From Chloroflexota bacterium (GTDB taxonomy: Bacteria; Chloroflexota; Anaerolineae; Anaerolineales; Villigracilaceae): a stretch of DNA of 64,000 nt. Of the stretch, positions 30,011 through 39,853 are shown one piece after another (the first letter of the stretch is position 1; every line of letters starts with the position of its first letter). The translations under genes were made by a program, and so were the position numbers. Below the pieces are notes generated by a model. The model was given only the letters and a program-made list of their open reading frames with translations, was not told the DNA's origin and did not search any database. Location: positions 1-64,000 of the forward strand of contig JACRBJ010000060.1 in NCBI GenBank assembly GCA_016234555.1, read 5' to 3'.

Positions 30011-32233
30011 ATGAAATCAGCCGTCACCGCCATCCCGCTCGAAAAACTCCTCGAGCAGCTCCCTGAAAATTATAGTGTCGCAGAACGCGCGCTGGTGGAG
30101 CGCGCCTATTGGGTGGCGGAGGAGGCTCATCAGATGCAAAAACGTCATTCGGGCGAGCCATACATCAACCACTGCCTCGCAGTTGCCAGCATACTATCCG
30201 AGTTGAAAGTGCCTTCGGAAGTCATTGCGGCGGGACTCCTGCACGACACCGTGGAGGACACCAGCATCACGCTCACAGACATCCGCAGCGAATTTGGAGA
30301 CACCATCGCCGCCCTCGTCGACGGCGTGACAAAACTAACCCACCTTCCGCGCGTTTCACGCGGCGACCAACATGCCGAAAAAAATGATGACAACGGTCAC
30401 GAAGAAGTACCCACCGCCCCCGCCTCGCTTGGGCGCAGAGAGGACATCGTTGCGGAAACCCTGCGTAAAACCTTCCTTGCCATGGGCGAGGACGTGCGCG
30501 TCATGTTCATCAAACTGGCGGACCGCCTACACAACATGCGCACGCTCAGCCACATGCCGGAACACAAGCGCAAGCGCATCGCGCAGGAAACGCTGGACAT
30601 TTTCGCCCCCGTCGCCAACCGCCTCGGCATCTGGCAAATCAAGTGGGAGCTGGAAGACCTCGCCTTTCGTTACGTAAACCCCGAAAAATACAAGGAGATT
30701 GCGGCGCTCCTCACCGAAAAAAGACCCGACCGCGAAGCCCAACTCGAAACCATAAAAGAGAATATGGTGAAACTTCTGGCGCAAAACAATATCAAAGCCG
30801 AAGTCAGCGGACGTCCCAAGCACATTTACTCGATCTACAGGAAAATGCAAAAGAAGGACAAAGCCTTCGACATGGTGCGCGACGTGCGCGCCGTGCGGCT
30901 GATCGTGCCTGACGTGCCGTCCTGCTACGCCGCCCTGGGCGTGATCCACACCACCTGGCGACCCATCCCCGGCGAGTTTGACGACTACATCGCCGCGCCG
31001 AAGGACAACAATTACCAATCCCTGCATACCGCCATCTTCTACGACGACAAGCGCCCCCTCGAAGTGCAGATCCGCACCTCGGAGATGCACCTCAACGCCG
31101 AATACGGCATCGCCGCGCACTGGCAATACAAGGAAGGCTCAAAGCACACCGACAAAAACTACGAAAAGTTGATCAACTCCCTTCGCACTAAAATGGAATG
31201 GGGATCCGACGTGCACGACGCAAATGAGTTTGTCGAGTCCCTGCGCAGCGATGTGTTTCGGGATCGCGTTTATATTTTCACCCCCCGCGGCGACATCATC
31301 GACCTGCCCTCCGGCGCCACGCCCATCGACTTTGCCTACCACGTCCATACCGACATTGGTCACCGCTGTCGCGGCGCGCGCGTCAACGGAAAACTTATCC
31401 CGTTGTATCAGGAACTGTACACCGGCGACCGCGTTGAAATCCTGACCGCCAAACGTGGCGGACCCAGCCGCGACTGGCTAAATCCCAACCTGGGGCTGGT
31501 GCGCACACAGCGGGCGCGTTCCAAGATCAGGGTCTGGTTCAAGAAACAGGAGGATGAGCAAAACCTGGCGCAGGGACGCGACACGCTCGAAAAGGAACTG
31601 CAAAGGCTGGGACTGGCGGAAATCAATTTCGAGAAAATGGCGCGCGAACTCAATTACAAAACGCCAGAAGAAATGTTCATCGAACTGGGAAACGGCGACC
31701 TCTCCGTCAGCAAGGTCATCAAGCAGTTTTCTCAACACGAGGATGTGGAGGAAATTTTCGAGGTCACGCCTTCCGCCGCGCCGAGCACATCCACAAACGC
31801 CATCGAGGTGGTTGGGTTAAAAGGAATGCTTTCGAGCATGGCGCGTTGCTGCAACCCCATGCCGGGCGATCCCGTCGTCGGCTTCATCACCCGCGGGCGC
31901 GGCGCAACCATCCATCGCCAGGATTGCCCGAACATCCTGCAAACCCGCGACCGTGAACGCCTGCTCCAGGTGGGTTGGGGACACGTGGAACGCACCTACC
32001 CGGTGCCGATCAAGATCAAAGCCTACGACCGCCAGGGATTGGTCAGCGACATTTCCAACCTGCTTTCCGATGAAAACATCAACATTGCCGACGTAAAGGT
32101 AAACGTCAACCGCAGCATGGCTGATCTCCGCCTCACTATCGAAGTCAAAGACCTGACGCAGCTCAGCCGCATCCTCGCGCGCATCGAAAACCTGCCGAAT
32201 GTGATGGAAGCGCACCGGGTCAATCCGGGGTAA
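30011..32233 (+). CDS. rel: bifunctional (p)ppGpp synthetase/hydrolase
   Basis: Stringent-response enzyme of 740 residues. The hydrolase HD domain is intact: H54, H78-D79 and E82-D83 in LLHDTVEDT. The synthetase domain (about 240-375) ends with EVQIRTSEMH. The TGS domain contains VYIFTPRGDIIDLPSGATPIDF, and a zinc-finger-like CC and a C-terminal ACT domain (about 660-740) follow. All domains of long Rel/SpoT proteins are present, so both synthesis and breakdown are expected. A TAAAAT box ends 7 nt before the ATG with no ribosome site, so a leaderless mRNA is likely. Confidence 0.96.
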   Translation: MKSAVTAIPLEKLLEQLPENYSVAERALVERAYWVAEEAHQMQKRHSGEPYINHCLAVASILSELKVPSEVIAAGLLHDTVEDTSITLTDIRSEFGDTIAALVDGVTKLTHLPRVSRGDQHAEKNDDNGHEEVPTAPASLGRREDIVAETLRKTFLAMGEDVRVMFIKLADRLHNMRTLSHMPEHKRKRIAQETLDIFAPVANRLGIWQIKWELEDLAFRYVNPEKYKEIAALLTEKRPDREAQLETIKENMVKLLAQNNIKAEVSGRPKHIYSIYRKMQKKDKAFDMVRDVRAVRLIVPDVPSCYAALGVIHTTWRPIPGEFDDYIAAPKDNNYQSLHTAIFYDDKRPLEVQIRTSEMHLNAEYGIAAHWQYKEGSKHTDKNYEKLINSLRTKMEWGSDVHDANEFVESLRSDVFRDRVYIFTPRGDIIDLPSGATPIDFAYHVHTDIGHRCRGARVNGKLIPLYQELYTGDRVEILTAKRGGPSRDWLNPNLGLVRTQRARSKIRVWFKKQEDEQNLAQGRDTLEKELQRLGLAEINFEKMARELNYKTPEEMFIELGNGDLSVSKVIKQFSQHEDVEEIFEVTPSAAPSTSTNAIEVVGLKGMLSSMARCCNPMPGDPVVGFITRGRGATIHRQDCPNILQTRDRERLLQVGWGHVERTYPVPIKIKAYDRQGLVSDISNLLSDENINIADVKVNVNRSMADLRLTIEVKDLTQLSRILARIENLPNVMEAHRVNPG

Positions 32234-32306
32234 ATAATTTAAACTCGTGAAAATAGGGCGAAAGATATATCACTTCATATTTTGAAACTGATGCAGGAAC
32301 AACCAG

Positions 32307-34070
32307 ATGCCCCACAAAAAAGACAACCTGTTAAAAGTCTTGACAGTCCTACTCCTCCTTTTATCGGTGACACTACGCGTAATTGGTATTCCCCACACCA
32401 ACCATGACATGACAGTCTATAATCTACCGTGGTATCAAACAATTTATCAAGAAGGAATAGGAAAAGCGCTCGCAACCAATTTCTCCAACTACGCTCCACC
32501 ATATACTTATTTTCTTGCCCTTGCAACGCTTACCCACGACTTTATTCCGCCGCTCACCACTATAAAACTGATCCCCATCTTTTTTGACATACTTGGGGCT
32601 TTCTTTATCCATAAAATCGTCAAATTGAAATATCAACAAGGTGTTATGCCCTGTCTCGCGGCGGCGGTTTTTTTCGCGGCAGCCACTGTCGTTCTAAACA
32701 GCGCCTATTGGGGTCAGGCTGATTCACTCTACACAACTTTCCTTTTAGCCTGCCTATACTTTCTTTTGACGGAAAGACCGTTTACGTCCATGGTGGCTTT
32801 TGGTATCGCATTTTCGATCAAGGCACAGGCTGTGTTTTTACTCCCCTTTCTGGGAGTTATGGCAATTCGAAAAAAAATCCGCTGGCTGTATTTTGGGATG
32901 ATTCCCATTGTTTACCTGCTGGCAATATTGCCAGTGGTGATTTTTGGCAGGCCGTTACCTGACGCATTGCTCATTTACGTAAAACAATCCAGCTCATATC
33001 CCGTACTCTCGATGGATGCGCCAAACATTTACATATTAATCCCAAATGAATGGTATTCGTCCATCATGCCAGTCGGAATCATCGCAACAATTATATTGAT
33101 TACATACTGGGTCTACTCCACATCACAAAGCAGGATGGATCTCGATGGAAAGCACATCGTTCTTATCGCTTTCATCTCCACGGCCCTGGTTCCTTTTCTG
33201 TTGCCCAAAATGCACGATCGTTATTTTTACCCGGCAGATGTATTATCCATAGTGCTTGCATTTTACTGGCCCGCACTATGGTTTATCCCGATACTTTATC
33301 AATTCTCGTCAGCTGGTGCAATTTCGGTCTTTCTCTTTGATGCGGACCCATCTTTTGTCGTTTTCGGTTTTTTGTTCAACACGTTCGCGCTCATGACTGC
33401 GCTGAGGGCACAGCGACTCACTGAAAACCACGACACGACAACCCCAAAAATCTCATCGGCTCTTTCCTGGCTGGTCACAATTATCACACCTCTCATCCTT
33501 CTTGGCGCCAGTATGGATTTGCTTCTCACGCCCGCCTTTATCAGAATCCAATATGCCATGCCGCATATCTTCGCCGACCAACGCGGCTTCGGCAAATCCG
33601 AGCGATTTAAATGGGCTACGCAATCCGTGGATTATCTGACCAACAGCAGGCAAACTCGATACCTGGATAAACTTGAATTTATTGATGGGACACCAGTCTT
33701 CGACGAACACGAAATCACTATTTTGGACAACGCAAAAAAAATGGCGCAAAAAATGTTCAAATACTGGCGTCTATCCCTGGCAACGCTTTTCATTTTTGGA
33801 CTGCTTGCCTGGGTTGGAGACTGGCTGCCAAAATTCCGTAATGGAGTAAGGCGGGGCGGATGGCTCACGATCGTGCTGGCGATCCTTCTCGCAATCGGTG
33901 GCGTTGTATTTTTTTGTGACTTCGACCCTGTCGGCTATTTTGAAGGTCCCAATACGTTATCGCAGTTATTCCCAATAGACTTTTGGTGGGCTTCATTTAT
34001 ATTTGTATTGTGCGTTCTCGGCGGAGGCGGTTTCCTGTTGACAAGAATCCCTGCCAACCTCCAGGATTGA
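32307..34070 (+). CDS. GT-C-type membrane glycosyltransferase
   Basis: The 587-residue protein has about twelve membrane helices. Motifs fit polyprenol-phosphate-sugar dependent GT-C enzymes: an early acidic loop after the first helix (NHDMTVYNLPWY), YWGQADSLYT near residue 135, and MHDRYFYP near residue 310. The active site would face outside the membrane. Substrate unknown. AGGAAC precedes the ATG. The gene is visibly AT-richer than rel upstream. Confidence 0.8.
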   Translation: MPHKKDNLLKVLTVLLLLLSVTLRVIGIPHTNHDMTVYNLPWYQTIYQEGIGKALATNFSNYAPPYTYFLALATLTHDFIPPLTTIKLIPIFFDILGAFFIHKIVKLKYQQGVMPCLAAAVFFAAATVVLNSAYWGQADSLYTTFLLACLYFLLTERPFTSMVAFGIAFSIKAQAVFLLPFLGVMAIRKKIRWLYFGMIPIVYLLAILPVVIFGRPLPDALLIYVKQSSSYPVLSMDAPNIYILIPNEWYSSIMPVGIIATIILITYWVYSTSQSRMDLDGKHIVLIAFISTALVPFLLPKMHDRYFYPADVLSIVLAFYWPALWFIPILYQFSSAGAISVFLFDADPSFVVFGFLFNTFALMTALRAQRLTENHDTTTPKISSALSWLVTIITPLILLGASMDLLLTPAFIRIQYAMPHIFADQRGFGKSERFKWATQSVDYLTNSRQTRYLDKLEFIDGTPVFDEHEITILDNAKKMAQKMFKYWRLSLATLFIFGLLAWVGDWLPKFRNGVRRGGWLTIVLAILLAIGGVVFFCDFDPVGYFEGPNTLSQLFPIDFWWASFIFVLCVLGGGGFLLTRIPANLQD

Positions 34071-34110
34071 ATACAGTAAAAAAACCGCCGCCTCGCGAAT
34101 CACTCTAAAC

Positions 34111-34215
34111 GTGGTCACTGACACCCAAACCGGGGCGGCGCCCACAGTGCCTCTGCCTAGGCAAAGCTGTGTGTGCTCATGACCAGCGGGAGGCCTAAAT
34201 TCGTGGGCTAACCAC
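34111..34215 (+). ncRNA. candidate structured RNA, possibly 6S-like
   Basis: Nested pairs GTGGT/ACCAC (34111-34115, 34211-34215), GCCCAC/GTGGGC (34140-34145, 34203-34208) and GCCTC/GAGGC (34149-34153, 34190-34194) make a long hairpin. It has a large bulge on the 5' side and an internal loop CTAAATTC on the 3' side. The distal part followed by GGAGGCCTAAAT recalls the GAGAAGCCTTAAAA region of 6S RNA. The gap 34071-34582 has no other gene-like signal. Only a covariance search can decide. Confidence 0.3.
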
Positions 34216-34285
34216 AAAGGTACAAAGTTGCAAAGCCACTAAGAATCCTTTTAGTCTTCGAGTCCTGGTGGCTTCGTGGTCAATC
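34209..34285. repeat. inverted array of 7-8-nt units
   Basis: ACCACAAAGGTACAAAGTTGC continues into AAAGCCACTAAG, and faces GGTGGCTTCGTGGT further on. The two arms are degenerate copies of the same short units in opposite direction. Confidence 0.5.
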
Positions 34286-34582
34286 AAAGCCCATTCTTTT
34301 AGACACTTCTGACTAGCGCACAATTTTCCAAAGCGCGGATGTCGTCATCCACATCGCAATTTTGACCGGGCAGCAAGGCTCGAAATCTGCTCTCACTGGT
34401 ACGGAAAGACGCTTTACTAATCATCCCCGCTGGTGTAAAATGCGTGCCTGCTGGTCGGGAAGGGATGGCTTTGCCCAGGTCTTTCCGCCCATTTCATGTT
34501 ATTTCACAGGCTGCAACGACCGTCATTTTGCCACCACGGTCATGCGCCTTACCAGACAAACTCAATTGTAGGAGGAAGCAAA

Positions 34583-34813
34583 ATGCCCCGTATCAAATGT
34601 CACTACATAGATTGCGTCTTCGTGGACGAAGGTTACTGTTCCGCTGCGGCAGTGGAGCTTGACCCCGATACCGGATGCAATACCTATTCCGCCTCGGAGG
34701 AAAGCATCGCAAAGGAGGATGACTGGGACGAAGAAGAGGAGACCGAAGAGTGGGATGAGGAAGAAAGTGACGAGGAAGACGACGACTGGCTGGATGAAGA
34801 GGACGAGTTTTAG
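34583..34813 (+). CDS. DUF1540-like Cys protein with acidic tail
   Basis: The 76-residue product has four cysteines spaced as in DUF1540 (IKCHYIDCVF, then GYCSAAAV, then TGCNTY), which fits a small metal site. The last 35 residues are almost all Glu, Asp and Trp. GGAGGAAG lies 6 nt before the ATG. Function unknown. Confidence 0.78.
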   Translation: MPRIKCHYIDCVFVDEGYCSAAAVELDPDTGCNTYSASEESIAKEDDWDEEEETEEWDEEESDEEDDDWLDEEDEF

Positions 34814-34845
34814 TTCGATTCCTTCCTGACTGAAAATTGGTCGAT

Positions 34846-34882
34846 ACAAAAAAGCCTTCTCTGTACGGGATGGCTTTTTGTT
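34846..34882. terminator. bidirectional terminator
   Basis: ACAAAAAAGCC pairs with GGCTTTTTGT between the convergent DUF1540 and TrmH-type genes, giving T runs in both directions. The right arm reaches the TrmH-type stop. Confidence 0.7.
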
Positions 34883-35657
34883 ATTCCGCCAGCGCGTATC
34901 GATACAATAAGACTCCCGCCGCGACGGCAAGGTTGAGCGAACTGACACGTCCCTGCATGGACAGGGAAACCGTCACATCACAGGCTGTAGTTTGAGAGGA
35001 TGAAAGTCCCTTTTGCTCATTGCCCAAAACCAAAATCCAGGGGACTTGCGGGACAAGAGTCTGGTAGTCCACGTCGGCTTTGGCGGACGTGCCGATGAGT
35101 TGATACCCTCCCTTGCGCGCCCAGGCAACAAATTCATCGAAGCCGGTTTGCGCCACCGTCTTCCAGAACAAAGTCCCCATGCTGGCGCGGACAACTGTCG
35201 GGTGGTACAGTTCCACGCCGCCGTCGAGCAGGAAAAGGACATCAGCACCGACAGCATCCATCGTGCGGAGAATGGTCCCAACGTTGCCCGGATCCTGCGG
35301 CGAGACAAGCGCCACCGCGCGCCTGCAAGGTCTGAGTTCAGCCAGTTCTGTCTGCCTTTGCCGAACCACCGCAAGGATACCCTGTGGATTCTCTTTGTCA
35401 GCCAGGGATTCCATCACGGCAATGGAAACAGCCTGGGGCGGAAGTTTGAGACGGGAAAGCAGGCTCCGCGCGAAGGAACTGGTCAGCAATTCGGGAGCAT
35501 ACAAAACAGATTCGATTCCCCATCCCGCTTCGATTGCCTCGCCCACGTGATGAATTCCCTCCACGAGAAATAAACCTGTCTCGGATCGGGCTTTCCTTTG
35601 ATGCAGGGAACGCGCGCGCTTGACCAGGGGATTTGACAGGCTGGTAATCGTTTCCAT
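34881..35657 (-). CDS. TrmH/SpoU-family RNA 2'-O-methyltransferase
   Basis: SPOUT-fold enzyme of 258 residues that methylates ribose in rRNA or tRNA. An N-terminal substrate-binding domain (about 1-95) is followed by the knot domain with DPGNVGTILRT, VLGNEQKGLS and SLNLAVAAGVLLY. The exact nucleotide target cannot be told. A TAAAAT box ends 6 nt before the ATG and there is no ribosome site, again a leaderless pattern. Confidence 0.92.
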   Translation of the reverse strand: METITSLSNPLVKRARSLHQRKARSETGLFLVEGIHHVGEAIEAGWGIESVLYAPELLTSSFARSLLSRLKLPPQAVSIAVMESLADKENPQGILAVVRQRQTELAELRPCRRAVALVSPQDPGNVGTILRTMDAVGADVLFLLDGGVELYHPTVVRASMGTLFWKTVAQTGFDEFVAWARKGGYQLIGTSAKADVDYQTLVPQVPWILVLGNEQKGLSSSQTTACDVTVSLSMQGRVSSLNLAVAAGVLLYRYALAE

Positions 35658-35810
35658 GCGCGTATTTTATCACCTGACCACCGCTCCCGCCGCCGTCCCC
35701 AGCGGCATAGGATACAGCTATAATTTTTGCCTTTCCCCTTCCCTGCCTTTTGAGTACACTCGGCTAAAGTTTTTCACCAGGCAGTTTGAATTTTAGACAA
35801 AGGATATTCA

Positions 35811-36491
35811 ATGACAACCCTGACACAAAAGGACTCCCAAACACTTTACTGGCAATACGCCTTATGGCTGGCAATTTTTACCGTTTTATACAACGTAGCC
35901 GAAGGATTAGTCTCCATCTTCTTCGGGATCAGCGATGAAGCATTGACCCTCTTCGGCTTCGGCGCGGATTCGTTCATCGAGGTCATGTCGGGTATCGGGA
36001 TTCTCGCCATGGTGCTTCGCATCCGCCAAAACCCCGACACCTCCCGTTCGCAGTTCGAGATCAGCGCCCTGCGTGTGACGGGTACGGCGTTCTACCTACT
36101 TGCCGTGGGACTCGGCGCGAGCGCAATTTACAACCTTTTCACGGTACACAAACCCGAAACCACCCTGCCCGGGCTGATTATTTCCATCGTCTCCATCGCG
36201 ATGATGTGGCTGCTGGTCGCGGGTAAACGCAAGGTCGGGCGGACGCTCAACTCGGTTCCCATTCTTGCAGATGCGAACTGCACACTGGTCTGCATCTACA
36301 TGTCGGTGCTGCTGCTGGCGGCAAGCCTGATCTACGAACTGACGGGCTTCGGCTTCATCGACAGCATCGGCGCATTGGGCTTGATCTACTTTTCGGTCAA
36401 GGAGGGACGCGAAGCCTTCGAGAAAGCCAGCGGCATCGAGTGCGATTGCGAAGACGAGAATTGCCATGAAAATTCTGACAACCACCTGTAA
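35811..36491 (+). CDS. CDF-like cation transporter, membrane domain only
   Basis: The 226-residue protein has six predicted membrane helices in the arrangement of cation diffusion facilitators. The helix-2 metal site is seen as FGADSFIEVMSG, and helix 5 as ILADANCTLVCIYMS, where classical zinc exporters have HxxxD. The metal or role may therefore differ. The long C-terminal domain is missing; instead there is a short Cys/His/acidic tail (CDCEDENCHE) that could bind metal. Confidence 0.78.
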   Translation: MTTLTQKDSQTLYWQYALWLAIFTVLYNVAEGLVSIFFGISDEALTLFGFGADSFIEVMSGIGILAMVLRIRQNPDTSRSQFEISALRVTGTAFYLLAVGLGASAIYNLFTVHKPETTLPGLIISIVSIAMMWLLVAGKRKVGRTLNSVPILADANCTLVCIYMSVLLLAASLIYELTGFGFIDSIGALGLIYFSVKEGREAFEKASGIECDCEDENCHENSDNHL

Positions 36492-36576
36492 TGAATGCGC
36501 GCTTTTCAGCCTCATGCGATTACGGTTATAATACCGACCGATATGAAAAATCCACTCAAATAAAAAGGAGGGTTTA

Positions 36577-37644
36577 ATGAACACGACTTCAGCTTCATAC
36601 GTGCTCAAGCCCCTTTCGCTTGCCGAAATCCTCGACCAGGCAATCCGCCTCTATCGCAATAACTTTTTCAAATTCATCGGCATTCTGGCGATCCCCTACA
36701 TCCCGCTGATCGTCCTCCAGGGCGCCATGTCAGTATTGGTGGCGAGTTCCACGGTCGATATGTTGAACGCCCCAACCCCCGCCTCAGATCCTTTTATGTT
36801 GTTTCAAAATCCGAATTATTGGGTCGGGATGCTTGGCTCGATTTTTGGGAGCATCTTACAGTTTATTTTGGTGCAGGGCGTGGCAACCGCCGCGCTGACC
36901 CGCGCCGTGGCTGATAACTACATGGGAAGATCAACCGGCATCCTCGAAGCCTACCAAAAACTGGGAAATTCCTGGGCGCGCCTGCTTTTGACGCTGTTGT
37001 TGGCAATCGTTGTCGTGGTCATCATTTCCATATGGTTGCTAATTCCCTGTGTGGGATGGTTCACCGGGCTGGGCATGCTGGCATTCGCATCCCTTGTTGT
37101 CATTCCACTGGTCGCGCCCGTGATCGTTTTGGAAAAACACGGAGCAACGACATCCCTGCGCAGAGCCTGGGACCTTGGACGCAACCGTTTCTGGTGGATC
37201 ATCGGCTTTGTTTTCGTCCTCTACCTTTTCAGTCAAATTGTGGTCACAGGACCGACCGTTTTGATTAGTTACATTTTCAGTTTCGTCGCTGCCAGCAATC
37301 CAGAGTCACTGGAACAGTACACCCTCCTATCCACGGTCATCCAGACTCTTGTGACCATGATCTTCAGCCTGCTGTACCTGCCACTCCAACTAACCGCCAT
37401 GACTGTTGTCTATTTCGACCTGCGCGTCCGCTCGGAAGGGCTTGACCTGGCGCTTCAATCGACTGAGGCGGCTGGCGGCGAAGCCGGATCGAGCTTCCTG
37501 CCCGAGATCACCCCGGCGCCGCAGGGCAGCCTCGTCACCGGTACAGAGATTGGATATTTTGCCCTGCTTTCGATTGGCGCCGCCGCCATATATTTCATCC
37601 TCGTTGGAGTGCTTGCAGGAGCCATGCTGGCTTTCTTGCCGTAA
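36577..37644 (+). CDS. multi-pass membrane protein of the MoxR/DUF58 cluster
   Basis: The 355 residues begin with LKPLSLAEILDQAIRLYRNN, the amphipathic entry of DUF975/glycerophosphodiesterase membrane-domain-like proteins, followed by six to seven helices. AAAGGAGG lies before the ATG. Its stop overlaps the next start by one base, which makes it first in a five-gene run with DUF4129, DUF4350, MoxR and DUF58 proteins. Function unknown; probably part of a membrane complex. Confidence 0.8.
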   Translation: MNTTSASYVLKPLSLAEILDQAIRLYRNNFFKFIGILAIPYIPLIVLQGAMSVLVASSTVDMLNAPTPASDPFMLFQNPNYWVGMLGSIFGSILQFILVQGVATAALTRAVADNYMGRSTGILEAYQKLGNSWARLLLTLLLAIVVVVIISIWLLIPCVGWFTGLGMLAFASLVVIPLVAPVIVLEKHGATTSLRRAWDLGRNRFWWIIGFVFVLYLFSQIVVTGPTVLISYIFSFVAASNPESLEQYTLLSTVIQTLVTMIFSLLYLPLQLTAMTVVYFDLRVRSEGLDLALQSTEAAGGEAGSSFLPEITPAPQGSLVTGTEIGYFALLSIGAAAIYFILVGVLAGAMLAFLP

Positions 37645-38627
37645 TGAAAATCCCCATTAAACGATTGTCTCTTCTTCTGGGTGTGATAGCCTTCCTTGCC
37701 GGAGGGCTATCTTCCGTTCTGGCAATGAGATACGTCCCTGCACCAGTTTCGGAAGCGGAATACTGGAATCTGGTGGACGAGTCCCGCCGCGCAGCCGCTG
37801 AACTGAAAGGGAAAACAGAGGACGAGGTCAAAGCTGGGCTGGCGGTTTTACTGTCGAAGTGGCAACCAGCCCCCTCGGTCCGCCTGGGAGATGGACAGGT
37901 CGTCCAATTGGACAGCAGCCATATCGTGTCCACGCTGACGGATCAGAAAACCGACATCGACCGAATTCTGAAAATCTTCGACGCGCTGCAAGAGGCTCAC
38001 CAAAAATATCCTTCGCAGGTTTTCACGACCGAAAGCCTGGTTCCGCTTCGGGAGATTTTATCGCGCCCGGAGTTCCGATGGCAGAAGGCAGGGGCAAACC
38101 CGGTCAACGATTTCTTCAACTGGCTTTGGAACAAATTCCGCGAATTGCTGGGGAAATTATTCGGCAATCGCGACGGCGTCATAGAGATCGACCTGTCGCC
38201 GCTTTATTTTCTGGCGATCATTGCCCTGACCGTTGTCCTGTTTCTTGTGCTGCGTACCGTGTTCAGGGATTTCCTCAGCGAAGTCCGCGTTGCCGACGAG
38301 AATGCCGGCGAGGAATTGCTGACCGCGGAGGCGGCGTTCGCAAAGGCGCAGAACCTTTCGCGCGGCGGCGACTATCGCACTGCGGTGCGTTTTCTGTACC
38401 TGTCGTCCCTGCTCCTGCTCGATGAGCGCGGGCTGCTTCGCTACGACCGCTCGAAGACCAACCGCGAATATTTACGAAGCGTTTCATCGTCGCCCGAACT
38501 GCAACAGCCGCTGAGCGAGGTGATCGAGGTCTTCGACGACGTTTGGTACGGCTATCATCAGGTGGACGAAGAGAAGTTCAAGCATTACAGCGACCGCGTG
38601 GAAGAACTCAAGGAGAGGAAGTCATGA
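37644..38627 (+). CDS. DUF4129-domain membrane protein
   Basis: The 327-residue product has an N-terminal membrane anchor (about 7-27), an extracytoplasmic part to about residue 180, a second helix (about 192-212) and a cytoplasmic DUF4129 domain. That domain contains AQNLSRGGDYRTAVRFLYLS, LRYDRSKTNREYLR and FDDVWYGYHQVDEE. DUF4129 is a regular companion of MoxR ATPases, transglutaminase-like and DUF58 proteins in membrane-linked protein quality or envelope systems. It overlaps both neighbours (1 and 4 nt). Confidence 0.88.
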   Translation: MKIPIKRLSLLLGVIAFLAGGLSSVLAMRYVPAPVSEAEYWNLVDESRRAAAELKGKTEDEVKAGLAVLLSKWQPAPSVRLGDGQVVQLDSSHIVSTLTDQKTDIDRILKIFDALQEAHQKYPSQVFTTESLVPLREILSRPEFRWQKAGANPVNDFFNWLWNKFRELLGKLFGNRDGVIEIDLSPLYFLAIIALTVVLFLVLRTVFRDFLSEVRVADENAGEELLTAEAAFAKAQNLSRGGDYRTAVRFLYLSSLLLLDERGLLRYDRSKTNREYLRSVSSSPELQQPLSEVIEVFDDVWYGYHQVDEEKFKHYSDRVEELKERKS

Positions 38628-39769
38628 AGCTCTCCCGCGATACCTGGCTCGCGCTTGGGCTGTTCCTTTTGCTGGCACTGGTGACCATCGTCGCCGGTGT
38701 TCAGGGCAGCAACAAGGATGTCGCCTCCTATTTAAGCACATCGCCCGCGCCATACGGGACCCTGGCGCTCAAACTCTGGATGAACGAGCTTGGCATCCAA
38801 ACCATCGACGAGTCGCCGGCGACTTTCGAACTTCCTGAAGAGGCAGACATCGTTTTCATCATCCAGCCCATCATGGACATCACCGAAAGCGAGTGGAAGC
38901 GTTTGGATGGATGGGTCGATGACGGCGGCACGCTGGTCCTCGCTGGAAACGGGTTCTTTTCGTTCCAGGGATTTGGACATTATTCATTCGACGCCTCCCT
39001 GCTGGATGCGCCAGCCGAAACGTTGAGCGTCCAGACGCCGCTTTTATCCTCCCCACAGTTGGCGACCCCGATCCCGGTCAAAGCCGACTTCGGGCTTCGG
39101 TCAGACGAGGCTGATTTCGTCACCCACCTGGCGGTGAACAACAAGCCGGTGCTGGTTTCCTTCGACCAGAAGCAGGGACGGGTGATCCTCTCGACCGCAG
39201 CGTATCCCTTTTCGAATCTCGGTTTGAAGGATGAAGCCAACGCAAAACTGGTCCTGAACCTGATTGCGCTTTCCGCGCGGAAGGCTCGGACGGCATGGCT
39301 GGATGACTGGCACCACGGCATTCGGGGGAACAACATCATCGGACCCGACCAATGGTTGAGAAATACGCCGGGCGGTCATGCCGTTTTGTTCATCTTCGGC
39401 GCGGTCTTTTTTGGATTGTTGCTGCGCGGACGTGCCTTCGGTCGCCCGGTGCCACTGCCCAGCGAGATCAAACGTCGCGGACCACTGGAACACGTCACCG
39501 CCATTGCCAACCTAAACCGCAAGGCGGGTCACCGCGAAGCCGTGCTGGGACAATATCACCACCGCCTGAAACGCCACCTCGGACGGCGCTACCGAATCGA
39601 CCCGTCTCTGCCGGACAAGGAATATCTCGAAACCCTGGCGAAGTTCAATCCAGAGCTGAACACCGCCGCATTGTTCGACCTGCTGAAACGTCTCAAGCAA
39701 AAAAACATCGGCGAGCATGAAGCCGTAAAACTCTCAGCCGAAGCCTCGAAGTGGCTGAACAATGGATAG
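38624..39769 (+). CDS. DUF4350-domain protein
   Basis: The 381-residue protein has an N-terminal helix (about 8-27), a soluble domain facing outside with GTLALKLWMNELG and WVDDGGTLVLAGNG (the DUF4350 fold, related to class I glutamine amidotransferase-like folds), a second helix near residue 250 and a cytoplasmic helical tail. AAGGAGAGG lies before the ATG at 38624, which overlaps the DUF4129 stop (ATGA). Part of the MoxR/DUF58 operon. Confidence 0.87.
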   Translation: MKLSRDTWLALGLFLLLALVTIVAGVQGSNKDVASYLSTSPAPYGTLALKLWMNELGIQTIDESPATFELPEEADIVFIIQPIMDITESEWKRLDGWVDDGGTLVLAGNGFFSFQGFGHYSFDASLLDAPAETLSVQTPLLSSPQLATPIPVKADFGLRSDEADFVTHLAVNNKPVLVSFDQKQGRVILSTAAYPFSNLGLKDEANAKLVLNLIALSARKARTAWLDDWHHGIRGNNIIGPDQWLRNTPGGHAVLFIFGAVFFGLLLRGRAFGRPVPLPSEIKRRGPLEHVTAIANLNRKAGHREAVLGQYHHRLKRHLGRRYRIDPSLPDKEYLETLAKFNPELNTAALFDLLKRLKQKNIGEHEAVKLSAEASKWLNNG

Positions 39770-39772
39770 CTT

Positions 39773-39829
39773 CTGGAGTCGGACGGCTTGCCGTCCAGAA
39801 AATACCATCAACAAGCTGATGGACTCCGG
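39773..39829 (+). repeat. cloverleaf-like intergenic hairpin cluster
   Basis: CTGGAGTC and GACTCCGG enclose two hairpins, GGACGG/CCGTCC and CCATCA/TGATGG, so a three-way junction is possible. It lies between the DUF4350 gene and moxR. Confidence 0.6.
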
Positions 39830-39853
39830 AAAATGTAAACAGGAGCAAGCAAC

